Positions 1 through 7,727 of a stretch of DNA of 64,000 bases are shown one piece after another. The stretch comes from Yersinia similis (GTDB lineage Bacteria; Pseudomonadota; Gammaproteobacteria; Enterobacterales; Enterobacteriaceae). The first letter of the stretch is position 1; each line of letters opens with the position of its first letter. The stretch spans positions 124,001 to 188,000 of the forward strand of contig NZ_CGBP01000001.1 in assembly GCF_001053095.1 (NCBI RefSeq), read 5' to 3'. The notes beneath the pieces were generated by a model. The model was given only the letters and a program-made list of their open reading frames with translations, made no database searches and was not told the DNA's origin. The position numbers and the translations under genes are program-made.

Positions 1-759
1 TTTATACAGATATTGGCTACGTTGATCCGGATAAAACAGCGCCTGTAACGTGGTATCCGCCAGCGCCAAAGGGGGATGGACATAATTGGTGATGCTAAAA
101 CGCTCAGCAGCCAACAAGTTAGAACAAGGTAAGGTGTCAATGTGATGGCGGGCTAATACCGCCGTTAACCAGCTAATCTCTACCGATCCCGCGTTACCCC
201 ACTGATTGGCCAGATATATCCGCTGCTTAAACGCTTTGGTATACGCCCGATAAGGCTGTATAGCGCTAATATTTTGGATATCAGCGCTAATATATTTAGT
301 ATCAGCATAATAACTGGACAGGCTGATGACCTCGACATCGCACTTCCCCGCTACGTTTAACAGATTCTGCACCATCAGGCCGGACCCTATTGAAGAGGAT
401 AGCAAAATCACCGATTTTAAGTGTGGCAACTCTGCCCATGGTATCTGTTGTAGGACGGTATAATAGTGGTCGGCGGGCACTGCCAAAATCAAGCGCTGCC
501 AATCACCAACCACCTCCGCCAATTGATCGATATAGCAATCAATCGTGACGCGGTTCTCTTTCTGGGTTGCTTGTGCCTTGCCGGTACCCTGTAGATAAAG
601 GGTTGGTGTAAGTGCCAGATACTGCTTTAATCGCTCGCCCTTGGTACTGGGCCGATTATATAGCCCCAGCCGAGCATCGCCTGTAGCTTTGATATCCACC
701 GAAAGTTGGATAGCCGCAGGCCCGGCCCCCAGAATTAAGGTCGGCAGGGTGTTATTCAT
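1..759 (-). CDS. cntM: Opine dehydrogenase of a yersinopine/staphylopine-type metallophore (partial, runs off left edge)
   Basis: The minus-strand frame is open from an ATG at 759 to base 1, giving 253 residues; the family is about 430 residues long, so the C-terminal part is outside. I translated it by hand. It opens with a Rossmann dinucleotide-binding stretch, LILGAGPAAIQLSVDI (residues 7-22). By family knowledge CntM enzymes use NAD(P)H to condense the nicotianamine-like product of CntL with an alpha-keto acid (pyruvate in yersinopine). The ATG lies inside the end of the cntL-like gene (8-base overlap), so translation is probably coupled. The pairing with a NAS-like gene and an importer supports the call more than the partial sequence does. 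Whether the missing half is intact cannot be seen. Confidence 0.8.
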   Translation of the reverse strand, partial: MNNTLPTLILGAGPAAIQLSVDIKATGDARLGLYNRPSTKGERLKQYLALTPTLYLQGTGKAQATQKENRVTIDCYIDQLAEVVGDWQRLILAVPADHYYTVLQQIPWAELPHLKSVILLSSSIGSGLMVQNLLNVAGKCDVEVISLSSYYADTKYISADIQNISAIQPYRAYTKAFKQRIYLANQWGNAGSVEISWLTAVLARHHIDTLPCSNLLAAERFSITNYVHPPLALADTTLQALFYPDQRSQYLYK

Positions 760-1549
760 GGTGATTAGGTTCCAAAATGATAAGGTCATAAAGCCCAGTG
801 GTCACCGGTTTACTGGCGGTGCGCCAATGTGAGCAGTTCGCCTCATGGCAATAAGGGCAGTTGAAAATAGACTTCAGCCCATTGCCATAGCGCATCACTA
901 ATTTGCAGGATCGGGTCACATAAGGAACCAATTGTGCTAACAGCGCCTGTTTATCCGCCACCAATGAAGCAACGATAATGTGGTCAACGGGACGGTCCGT
1001 TAACTCTTTCAGGTTATCAATAAATTGCACCTGTTTTTCCAGACCGAGGGATTGAACGAGCTGGCGAGCTAACTGCTGTGCGGCGGGATCGTGATCGTAG
1101 CAAAAGACGGTTGCACCGAGCTTGGCAACCAGTACCAGCGCCGTGGTCGGCAAGGCACCGCTGCCCACCAACAACACCTTCTCACCCATCTGCATACCGG
1201 CAAGTCCGATCTCTTGTTGCAGCGATTGGTTAAAACTTGTCAGGTAGTCGTCAGTATTGGAGGATGGCCCACACAGAGCGCATACCTGATGTTTTTCATA
1301 GTCACACAATGCCGCATTGGCGACCTGTCGTAGTTGGGAAATTTGTTTTACCACCGCATCATCGTGCTCCAACTGCAACCGGTAATCTTGCAGTTGCGGC
1401 TCGTCATTGAAGGACTGCAAGCGACTAAAACGGCGCTCTAACAGCACAAAATGAGACTGATCCTGCTGGGCATTATCGTGTAGCTGGCTGATTTCTTGTT
1501 GCAGCCCCGCGAGTTGGGCCAGCACATCGGCTTTCATCAACGCATACAT
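752..1549 (-). CDS. cntL: Nicotianamine synthase-like aminobutanoyltransferase (CntL type)
   Basis: 265 residues. The centre holds a SAM-binding Rossmann motif (KVLLVGSGALP, residues 124-134) followed by an acidic YDHDP at 151-155, as in nicotianamine synthase-like enzymes that transfer the aminobutyrate group of SAM to an amino acid (histidine for yersinopine and staphylopine). Two CxxC pairs (C90/C93 and C231/C234, with C239) could bind a metal; I do not recall these as hallmarks of the family. The 5' end overlaps the upstream ATPase gene by 13 bases and the 3' end overlaps the opine dehydrogenase by 8, so the genes form one operon. The amino-acid donor specificity is inferred, not visible. 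Confidence 0.82.
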   Translation of the reverse strand: MYALMKADVLAQLAGLQQEISQLHDNAQQDQSHFVLLERRFSRLQSFNDEPQLQDYRLQLEHDDAVVKQISQLRQVANAALCDYEKHQVCALCGPSSNTDDYLTSFNQSLQQEIGLAGMQMGEKVLLVGSGALPTTALVLVAKLGATVFCYDHDPAAQQLARQLVQSLGLEKQVQFIDNLKELTDRPVDHIIVASLVADKQALLAQLVPYVTRSCKLVMRYGNGLKSIFNCPYCHEANCSHWRTASKPVTTGLYDLIILEPNHHE

Positions 1550-2322
1550 ATTTTCTCTCCATGAGTAGGTAAGAACTGAGTGGGTAATAAGTAGTGATAG
1601 CCCAAAGGGCTTGTTCCACTTTCAATACCTACACCAAATACGGTGGACATCATGGGATCCGCGATCACCTGATGGGCTGCGCCATGACAGGCAATATTTC
1701 CACGGTGGAGCAACGTGAGTGTTTGGCAAAAGCGCAGCGCCAAGCCCAGATCGTGGATCACCATTAATGTGGTGCATTGGTGGCGTTTGCTGTAATCGAC
1801 GATTTTTTGCAGCACACGCAATTGGTGGTGAATATCCAGAGCGCTGGTCGGCTCATCCAGCAAAATGATCTGCGGCTGAGCGATGAAAGCCTGTGCGAGC
1901 ATCACCAACTGGCGCTGTCCGCCACTTAGCCTGTTGAAGGTTTGGTTTGCCAGAGAGGAAATGCCGCACTCTGCCAATACCAGCTCGACCGCATCAGTTT
2001 GCGCGGGGCTGACACGCCAGCTCAATTGGCGAACTTTACCCAGTAAAACCATTTCAAAAACAGTCAGTGCAGAATCACTACGGTTGAGTTGTGACACATA
2101 GGCGATGCGTGTGACGCGCGTATTAAGTGGACACTGCTGATATTCGATCTGCCCGGTAATGGGTACCATGTGGTTAATGGCTTTGAGTAACGTGGATTTA
2201 CCCGCTCCATTGGGGCCAATAATGCCGCTCACCTGTGCCGCAGGCCACGTCAGAGAAATATCGGTGAGCAGTGGGCGTTTGTGAAGCGTGACGCCGACTT
2301 GCTTTAACGTCAGTTGCGTCAT
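1537..2322 (-). CDS. FecE/FhuC-type ABC importer ATPase, metallophore operon
   Basis: 261 residues with a complete nucleotide-binding domain: Walker A GPNGAGKST (36-44), signature LSGGQ (132-136) and Walker B IILLDEP (152-158). The subfamily is that of iron-siderophore, haem and cobalamin importers. It overlaps the permease gene by 4 bases (ATGA) and the NAS-like gene by 13, so it is the third gene of a five-gene operon. It should energise the permease at 2319-3377 to bring in a metal-opine complex. That substrate is inferred from the neighbouring biosynthesis genes. S. aureus uses an oligopeptide-type importer for staphylopine, so this importer class is different. Confidence 0.88.
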   Translation of the reverse strand: MTQLTLKQVGVTLHKRPLLTDISLTWPAAQVSGIIGPNGAGKSTLLKAINHMVPITGQIEYQQCPLNTRVTRIAYVSQLNRSDSALTVFEMVLLGKVRQLSWRVSPAQTDAVELVLAECGISSLANQTFNRLSGGQRQLVMLAQAFIAQPQIILLDEPTSALDIHHQLRVLQKIVDYSKRHQCTTLMVIHDLGLALRFCQTLTLLHRGNIACHGAAHQVIADPMMSTVFGVGIESGTSPLGYHYLLPTQFLPTHGEKICMR

Positions 2323-3377
2323 GCCCGTTTCACCTGTTTAGTCACAAAATAGAACAATACCGGGACACCGATCAGCGCAATGATAATGCCTATCGGCACG
2401 ACACCATTTGGCAGCACGAGTTTGGAAATAATGGAGGCCAGAACCAATAGCAGGCTGCCACAAAGCGCCGAAATACCGATCAGGTAACGTTGATCTTCTC
2501 CAACCAACATGCGGGCGAAGTGAGGAGCGACCAAACCGATAAAACCGATAGTGCCGACGAAAGACACAGAGGCGGCGGTCAGCAAGGTTGCCAGTAGAAA
2601 AGCTAACTTGCGTAAGGCGCTAACATTAATCCCCAAACCTAGCGCTTGCTCTTCCCCTGCTGAAAGTGCAGTCAATCGCCAAGCCTGCTGCAAACAGATG
2701 ACTAACGAACAAGCCAGCACGCTGCCTGTAATTAACACCCCCTGCATATTGGCTTTAAGCAGGCTACCAAACAGCCAAAATACAATTTGTTGCATCGCTT
2801 CTGGTGAGGCCAAAAATAGCATGAGTGATTGCAACGACTGAAAAAAGAACAACACCACAATGCCGCTCAACACCAAAATTTGCGGTGTCATCCCCTGCCG
2901 TTGGCCCATAAAGTAAATGGGCAGACAGGCCAGTAATGCCATCAGAGAAGCCAATAACGGGGTGCCTAACGCTAATACTCCCCCCACGCTGAAGCCAGTG
3001 AGGATCGATAATGCGGCACCAAACCCTGCTGCCGCTGAAATACCCAAGGTATAAGGGCTGGCTAACGGATTCGCCAATACGGTTTGCATCAACAAGCCAG
3101 CCAAACCCAAACTCGCTCCCACCACCACGGCGGTTAACGTCATCGGCAAACGAATGGACCAAAAAATGATCTGGTGTAATTCATCATGCTGCGAAGAATC
3201 CACCAAGAACAGTCGCAACACATCAAATGGGCTAAGGTTGGCCGCGCCAGTAGCCAAATCGACAACCATTGTGGCCAGTAGTGAGCTGATCAATGCCAGT
3301 GTGAGTAACCAGCGTCGTAGATGGAGTTCCTGAAAAAATTGCCGTCCCTGGGTGGTGGGTTCTGAAAAGGTTGCCAT
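2319..3377 (-). CDS. FecCD-type ABC permease, metallophore operon
   Basis: 352 residues from the ATG at 3377, which overlaps the stop of the binding-protein gene as TAATG and has a GGGAGA Shine-Dalgarno just upstream; an in-frame ATG five codons earlier lies before that site and is less likely. It is very hydrophobic, with the nine to ten membrane segments usual for FecCD permeases, and carries family landmarks GIDINV-like GLGINV, GTIGFIGLVAPHFAR and a C-terminal PIGIIIALIGVPVLFY. It probably forms a homodimeric inner-membrane channel for the operon's metallophore. No separate second permease gene is present. Confidence 0.9.
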   Translation of the reverse strand: MATFSEPTTQGRQFFQELHLRRWLLTLALISSLLATMVVDLATGAANLSPFDVLRLFLVDSSQHDELHQIIFWSIRLPMTLTAVVVGASLGLAGLLMQTVLANPLASPYTLGISAAAGFGAALSILTGFSVGGVLALGTPLLASLMALLACLPIYFMGQRQGMTPQILVLSGIVVLFFFQSLQSLMLFLASPEAMQQIVFWLFGSLLKANMQGVLITGSVLACSLVICLQQAWRLTALSAGEEQALGLGINVSALRKLAFLLATLLTAASVSFVGTIGFIGLVAPHFARMLVGEDQRYLIGISALCGSLLLVLASIISKLVLPNGVVPIGIIIALIGVPVLFYFVTKQVKRA

Positions 3378-4477
3378 TATTCTCCCTGCCATTGCTGCAT
3401 AAATACGCCATCTGCTTTGATGGGCAGATACTCGTCATAAAACATTTCGAGATTACGTTGCGGGTTCACATCTTCAAATACAGAAGGAAAAAGCGCCTTG
3501 GCGACAAATTGCACGAAAATGTAGTCGTACAACGTACGGACGCCACCATGGTAGAGCGCGTAAAAACGTGTTTGTTTAATCGCAGGCAACTGTGACCAGC
3601 CGGGGCGCTGAGCATATTGGGTCATGCTTTTCTGGATGATCTCAGGCTTGGCACCAAAACCCATCGACACCGCGTTCGGCATTTTCGGCCAGTCTCCACC
3701 CGCCAAAAAAATCACCTCGGGTTTCTGAGATAACACATACTCTGCGCGCAATGGAGAAGGCGTGGTGACCACGCCTGTAGCGATATTATTGGCACCGGCC
3801 TGTTGAAGTAAGGGGCCCCAAATAGATGTCCCATAGCTGCTGCTGTATTCACCCGGCCCTTTATCACCGAGTTCAATATAGGTTTTCGGCGAAGGCAAAT
3901 TCGCTTGGGTAATTCGTCTGCGAATATCTGCAAAGCCTTGTTGATAGGCGATAGCCAAGCGTTCAGCCCGTTCGCCGTGACCTAATGCTTGCCCCATCAC
4001 CCGAATACTGGTGAGCTTCGCGTCCTCTCCCTGATTAAAATCAACCACGACATAGGGAATAGAGAGTTGCTGTAATACCGGCAAATAGTTGGCGAAGCCT
4101 TCGAGCTGCCATTTTGCCAGAATCAGCAAATCTGGTCGGGTCGCCAACAGGCGCTCAAAGTCAAAACTTTGGTTATACAAAGAGCCAACATCCACCAGTT
4201 GGCTTAAACGCCGTAGGGCTGCCTGATAGCGTGGCCATTGGCTGGCCCGTAGGCTCCAATCACTTTTAGAGAAGGCCACGACATGTTGATAACTGTCTGG
4301 CCCATTGATCGCCAAAAAATCCTCATAATAAAAACCGATATAAACACGCTGTGCTGGCGCAGCCAGTGTGACCTCTCGACCATCAACATCCTTGAGATGG
4401 ATCTCAGCCAGCGCACTGCTGCTGATACCCCACCAAAGGCATAAACTCCAAAAAATACGTAACAACATAAAGGACAT
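3377..4477 (-). CDS. FecB-type periplasmic metallophore-binding protein
   Basis: 366 residues from the ATG at 4477; a longer frame to a TTG at 4513 would run through the promoter palindrome and is rejected. It has a signal peptide ending ISSSALA, then a TroA/FecB-type fold (ETHLKDVDGREV-like opening, PDLLILAKW near the middle, and ANNIATGVV in the second lobe). It is the first gene of the operon and binds the complex for the permease and ATPase. By recall, the corresponding Y. pestis locus has been listed among putative iron uptake systems. Given the opine genes downstream, zinc, nickel, cobalt or copper opine complexes are as likely as iron. Confidence 0.85.
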   Translation of the reverse strand: MSFMLLRIFWSLCLWWGISSSALAEIHLKDVDGREVTLAAPAQRVYIGFYYEDFLAINGPDSYQHVVAFSKSDWSLRASQWPRYQAALRRLSQLVDVGSLYNQSFDFERLLATRPDLLILAKWQLEGFANYLPVLQQLSIPYVVVDFNQGEDAKLTSIRVMGQALGHGERAERLAIAYQQGFADIRRRITQANLPSPKTYIELGDKGPGEYSSSYGTSIWGPLLQQAGANNIATGVVTTPSPLRAEYVLSQKPEVIFLAGGDWPKMPNAVSMGFGAKPEIIQKSMTQYAQRPGWSQLPAIKQTRFYALYHGGVRTLYDYIFVQFVAKALFPSVFEDVNPQRNLEMFYDEYLPIKADGVFMQQWQGE

Positions 4478-4493
4478 TCTCGTCAATGTGCGT

Positions 4494-4511
4494 GTTATGT
4501 TATAATGTATC
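4494..4511 (-). promoter_or_regulatory. Imperfect palindrome over the probable promoter of the metallophore operon
   Basis: The 18-base GTTATGTTATAATGTATC is an imperfect inverted repeat (6 of 9 positions pair). It resembles Zur-type boxes built around GTTATA/TATAAC. It ends 17 bases upstream of the binding-protein ATG and overlaps a possible promoter (TTGAGC, 17-base spacer, CATTAT on the minus strand). A metal-responsive repressor, Zur or Fur, is a reasonable reading; the match is not strong enough to choose. Confidence 0.4.
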
Positions 4512-4593
4512 AATTAAATGTTGCGCTCAAGAAAAAGATTGAGGTTGATGGCAAAGCTCAGTGAGTGAAGGGTTGACCGCACTTAGGCGCGCG

Positions 4594-4692
4594 CTGGTGA
4601 CTTACACCACTTACGACCCCAAAGGCACATTTCCCCTCCATTTGACTTTATCAGCAGCTTGGATTCTCATTGAGTCTAATGAGAGGTGCTGA
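4594..4692. repeat. Dispersed intergenic repeat with trailing hairpin
   Basis: Bases 4594-4661 match 23252-23319 at roughly three quarters of positions, sharing blocks such as CTTAC.CCAC, ACGA.CCCAA.GGCACA and CATTTGACTTT.TCAGCAG. The 3' end continues into a nested hairpin (TCAGCA ... TCTCATT GAGTCT AATGAGA ... TGCTGA, 4651-4692). It lies directly outside the left end of the Tn3 relic. Confidence 0.5.
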
Positions 4693-4992
4693 TACAAGGG
4701 GTTTGAGGGCCAATGGAACGAAAACGTACTATAAGGGCTTCCCCGAACAGTCAACGCCGGTTTGATTTTTTCTGTCTGACGCTCAATGAAGCAAAGGGAT
4801 AAGACTGCGGTACTATAAACGGTCATGATGAATCGTCATCGATTCGGACCCTGATGAAAGACGCTCGTGAGGTTCTCGTTCGCTAAGCGGATGCAGATAT
4901 CCAGTAGGTTTTGCAGATATTCCTCTCGGGGTCAAACCCGTTAACATCAACGCGTGCAGCCAGAAAAAGTGTTGGCCTTCAGATAATGAGTT

Positions 4993-5808
4993 TCAGCTAT
5001 TGGGTGATGAGTACAGCTTAAAGTCATCACCATAATTCAATGATGCCCAGCATAGTCGGGTGTTTTTTGCAGCAATAGCGACGGCTGCACGCCAGTAACC
5101 CCGGCGATTGATCAGTGAACATACCCACCGACTGAAGGGATCCTGTTTATGCTCCACGCCAATCATTACAGAGCGAGCGCCCTGAACCAGTAAAGTACGC
5201 AAATAAGCGTCACCCGCTTTTGTTATTTTCCCCAGCCGGGCCTTTCCTCCACTGCTGTACTGTGATGGCGTCAGACCCAGCCAGGCAAATTTTTGTGGTG
5301 TTCTCTGGCTAATCTCCGCAGCTGTTCTGTACTCTGCGGGGCAATCAGGCCAAATTCAGATACCAGGCCACGAAGCCGGTTACCGGTTATATGATGCGGT
5401 GCGTTCCTCAATAAAACCCTGGCGGGTACGATGCAGGCATTGCATGGACTGCTGTTCTTCATCTTTTACCGGCACAAAACGCATGTGGGGCCGTCGGGCG
5501 GCTTCGCAAATTGCCAGCGCATCAGTTGCGTCATTTTTACCGGTTTTACCTGCCAGCCGGTATGGCGAAACGAATTTCGGGGCCATCAATGTAACGTCGT
5601 GACCATACTGCTTGAAAAGCCTTGCCCAGTAATGATCGCCTAAACAGGCTTCCATCCCAATAACGCAAGGTGGCAGGCTGGCAATGAGTTCGGGCAGTGC
5701 AGCCAGGGCTACTTTGGGTTTAACGAGAACAGCATTGCCATTTTTATCAACACCATGAACGGCAAAAACATTTTTAGCGAGGTCGATCCCAACAGTTACA
5801 ACGGCCAT
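4993..5808 (-). pseudogene. IS110-family transposase, frameshifted and internally deleted
   Basis: The N-terminal DEDD domain starts at 5808 (MAVVTVGIDLAKNVFAVHG) and reads to a stop near 5388. There the sequence AACCGGT is tandemly duplicated, shifting the frame and creating TAA; removing 7 bases restores YNRLRGLVSEFG. About 25 codons later, near 5305, the reading must change frame again to continue as FAWLGLTPSQYSSGGKARLG and then the usual KITKAGDAYLRTLLVQGARS C-terminal domain, ending at 4993. Compared with intact ~340-residue IS110 transposases, roughly 100 central residues are missing, so it cannot be active. It lies inside the Tn3 relic. The ends of the insertion sequence were not identified. 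Confidence 0.88.
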
Positions 5809-5961
5809 GGTTATTCCCCTGTAATATTTTGGTACTCCCCATAATGTCACGGAAGATGGTTACAGTAACCACATCGAGGGGAAGTCCCTTTCATTCGCTA
5901 AGAATGATAATTCATTGTTTTGCTTAAATACTTTCAGTCATCAGTCGGTACTCTTCTGGCG

Positions 5962-6987
5962 TCAGATTGGCTGGGATGTTTGCGCTAATGCGACAGAACC
6001 ATCTTTAATAGATAGTTCAGCCATTTCTCTATAACCGTATTCATTATTAAAAATAACACACATCGGCTTCCCATTTGCTCTACCTGAAAGTTCCAACAGT
6101 GCGTTTGAGTTTTCAAAAAGATATCTATTGATATCACCTTTTGAGCATTTTTCAAAACCACTTGAAAAATCAACATACATAGCTAAAGCAGAAGAGTTAT
6201 AATTATTTTTTGGCAAAAACAAAATCTCACTTAAATTTGGATTGTAAGTAATAGAACTATTTATATGTGCCAGGTCTGCCAATCTTCCCTTTTCAATGTG
6301 TTTTTTAACGGCATCAAGATCATCCTGCCCTCGTTCTCTTTTTAAAAATTCACCTTCACTGCTAATCTTAAAATGTTTATCTCTAAACAGGACATTCTCT
6401 GTAATACCTTTAGTATATGCCTTGTTTGAAATATTATGAACTTCCCTATGAGAGTGGTTTATTGTATTATGCATGCTTGGAAACGCGTTTTGGATATCAA
6501 TTGACTCAGGATTAATAATACACCCAAAGGATAATTTGCTTAGCTTCATGGAGCTAATATGTTGGTTGCCAACATCTATCATTTCTTGCAACTCTTCAAT
6601 CTCATATTTGTCTGTACATGTATTCAACTGCTCTGAAAGATCAGCAACATATGCTTTTATGTTGTGATTGTTTCTTGGAGAAAGGTCTGTTCCGAACAAT
6701 TTGTCGTTACACGAAGGGAAAATAACTGAACCAGAAAAGTTCTGGCACCCTTTTTCATCCCCTGAAAATAATCGACTTCTCCGTTCAAGATTATCATTTT
6801 CAATGTGCTCAAAATTAAAATCAAATACATCAATCTTTCCTGTGAAAGATACAACAAGAATCGGCTTGTTATGCAAGTTAAAATCATTTACAACCAAGCC
6901 AACATCACCGATTTGGTTTGCAGAAGCTTCAGAAGTCTGCTCAATTTTTCTAAATATAAATGCAGGACTATGATCATTAACCTTCAT
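5962..6987 (-). CDS. Unrecognised AT-rich protein inside the Tn3 relic
   Basis: 341 residues, intact, with a modest GAG Shine-Dalgarno before the ATG. I do not recognise a family. There is no signal peptide, membrane segment or known catalytic motif that I can name; the protein is polar, rich in Asn and Ser, and has six or so scattered cysteines. Its codons are strikingly AT-rich compared with the core genes to the right, which points to foreign origin. It sits between the IS110 pseudogene and the tnpA fragment, so it is probably cargo of the element. A secreted or host-directed protein is one possibility, but nothing seen in the sequence shows this. Confidence 0.6.
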   Translation of the reverse strand: MKVNDHSPAFIFRKIEQTSEASANQIGDVGLVVNDFNLHNKPILVVSFTGKIDVFDFNFEHIENDNLERRSRLFSGDEKGCQNFSGSVIFPSCNDKLFGTDLSPRNNHNIKAYVADLSEQLNTCTDKYEIEELQEMIDVGNQHISSMKLSKLSFGCIINPESIDIQNAFPSMHNTINHSHREVHNISNKAYTKGITENVLFRDKHFKISSEGEFLKRERGQDDLDAVKKHIEKGRLADLAHINSSITYNPNLSEILFLPKNNYNSSALAMYVDFSSGFEKCSKGDINRYLFENSNALLELSGRANGKPMCVIFNNEYGYREMAELSIKDGSVALAQTSQPI

Positions 6988-7318
6988 TATTTATCTCATC
7001 CTAAATTAAATTTTTTCAAAAAACACACCTACCAAGAAAATAAAACCGAGTGAGCACGTAGGTATCATCTACATCTAAGAAAATCCTGCAATAATATACT
7101 CACATCTTACAAAAACTCTTTCTGTTTTCAACTGAGGTAAAATACTGAATTTGGCCACCTGGCTCGCTGTGATTAGCTGATTCAGCTACTAAATGTAGCT
7201 TCGCACGCATCTTTTGGAAAAGTTTCATCTGATATTTAAAACCCTTTTTATCAAGATGTTAATCTGTAAATTAAGATCTAATTAAGCTACCTTTCCATCT
7301 TCCAGAATTTTATAAACC

Positions 7319-7636
7319 GTGGAGTGGGCGATCTGCTACGGGCAGCGCGGTGAGATCAGAAAGCGCTATCGAGAAGGGCAGGAAGATCAACTGAGTGCAC
7401 TGGGCCTGGTCACTAACGCAGTGGTTCTGTGGAACACGCTTTATATGCAGGAAGCAGTGGGCTGGATGCGCAGTAATGGAGAAGAAACCGGGGAAGAGGA
7501 TATCGCCCGGTTATCCCCACTGATGCGCGGGCATATCAATATGCTGGGACATTATACGTTCACGCTACCGGAGGATATTATGAAGGGAGAAATGAGGATG
7601 TTAAATTTCAATTTAAACAATGAATTATCTCCTTAA
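7319..7636 (+). pseudogene. tnpA: Tn3-family transposase, C-terminal fragment
   Basis: About 105 codons are readable, including the conserved Tn3 TnpA tail: IRKRYREGQEDQLSALGLV, NAVVLWNTLYMQ and RLSPLMRGHINMLGHYTFTLP. Intact TnpA is close to 1000 residues, so nine tenths are lost. The stop codon abuts the right inverted repeat, as is normal in Tn3-family elements, which fixes the orientation of the relic. The first GTG is only where the readable frame begins, not a true start. Confidence 0.88.
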
Positions 7637-7727
7637 CGTACGTTTTCGTTCCATTGGCCCTCAAACCACTACACCACGAGTCTCCATGGGGAAGTGGGCT
7701 TCAGATTTATTGATTAACGCTCAAAAA

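Larger units (their letters stand above)
4698..7669. mobile_element. Decayed Tn3-family transposon (Tn2501-like ends)
   Basis: The left end at 4698 begins GGGGTTTGAGGGCCAATGG; bases 4700-4729 are the exact reverse complement of 7638-7667 over 30 positions. The outermost right-end bases have decayed (CCAC instead of CCCC). Flanks TACAA (4693-4697) and TACAC (7670-7674) could be a 5-bp target duplication with one change, the length usual for Tn3. Inside are only the last ~105 codons of tnpA reaching the right end, an IS110 pseudogene and an AT-rich gene; resolvase and most of tnpA are missing. I recall such ends from Tn2501 of Y. enterocolitica; a database comparison would settle the subgroup. 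Confidence 0.8.

Noticed and set aside
752-1549. CntL-like gene read as a generic methyltransferase
   Set aside because: The SAM motif alone would allow it, but the overlap with an opine dehydrogenase gene and the NAS-like length argue against it.
3377-4513. Longer binding-protein frame beginning at TTG 4513
   Set aside because: The extra codons cover the promoter palindrome and precede a good signal peptide that starts at the ATG 4477.
4774-4796. Second Tn3-like end resembling the Tn3 terminal repeat
   Set aside because: TCTGACGCTCAATGAAGCAA matches only in part and has no partner; probably chance or deep decay.
7638-7674. Perfect 5-bp target duplication around the Tn3 relic
   Set aside because: TACAA and TACAC differ at one base and the right end has decayed, so I report it only as possible.
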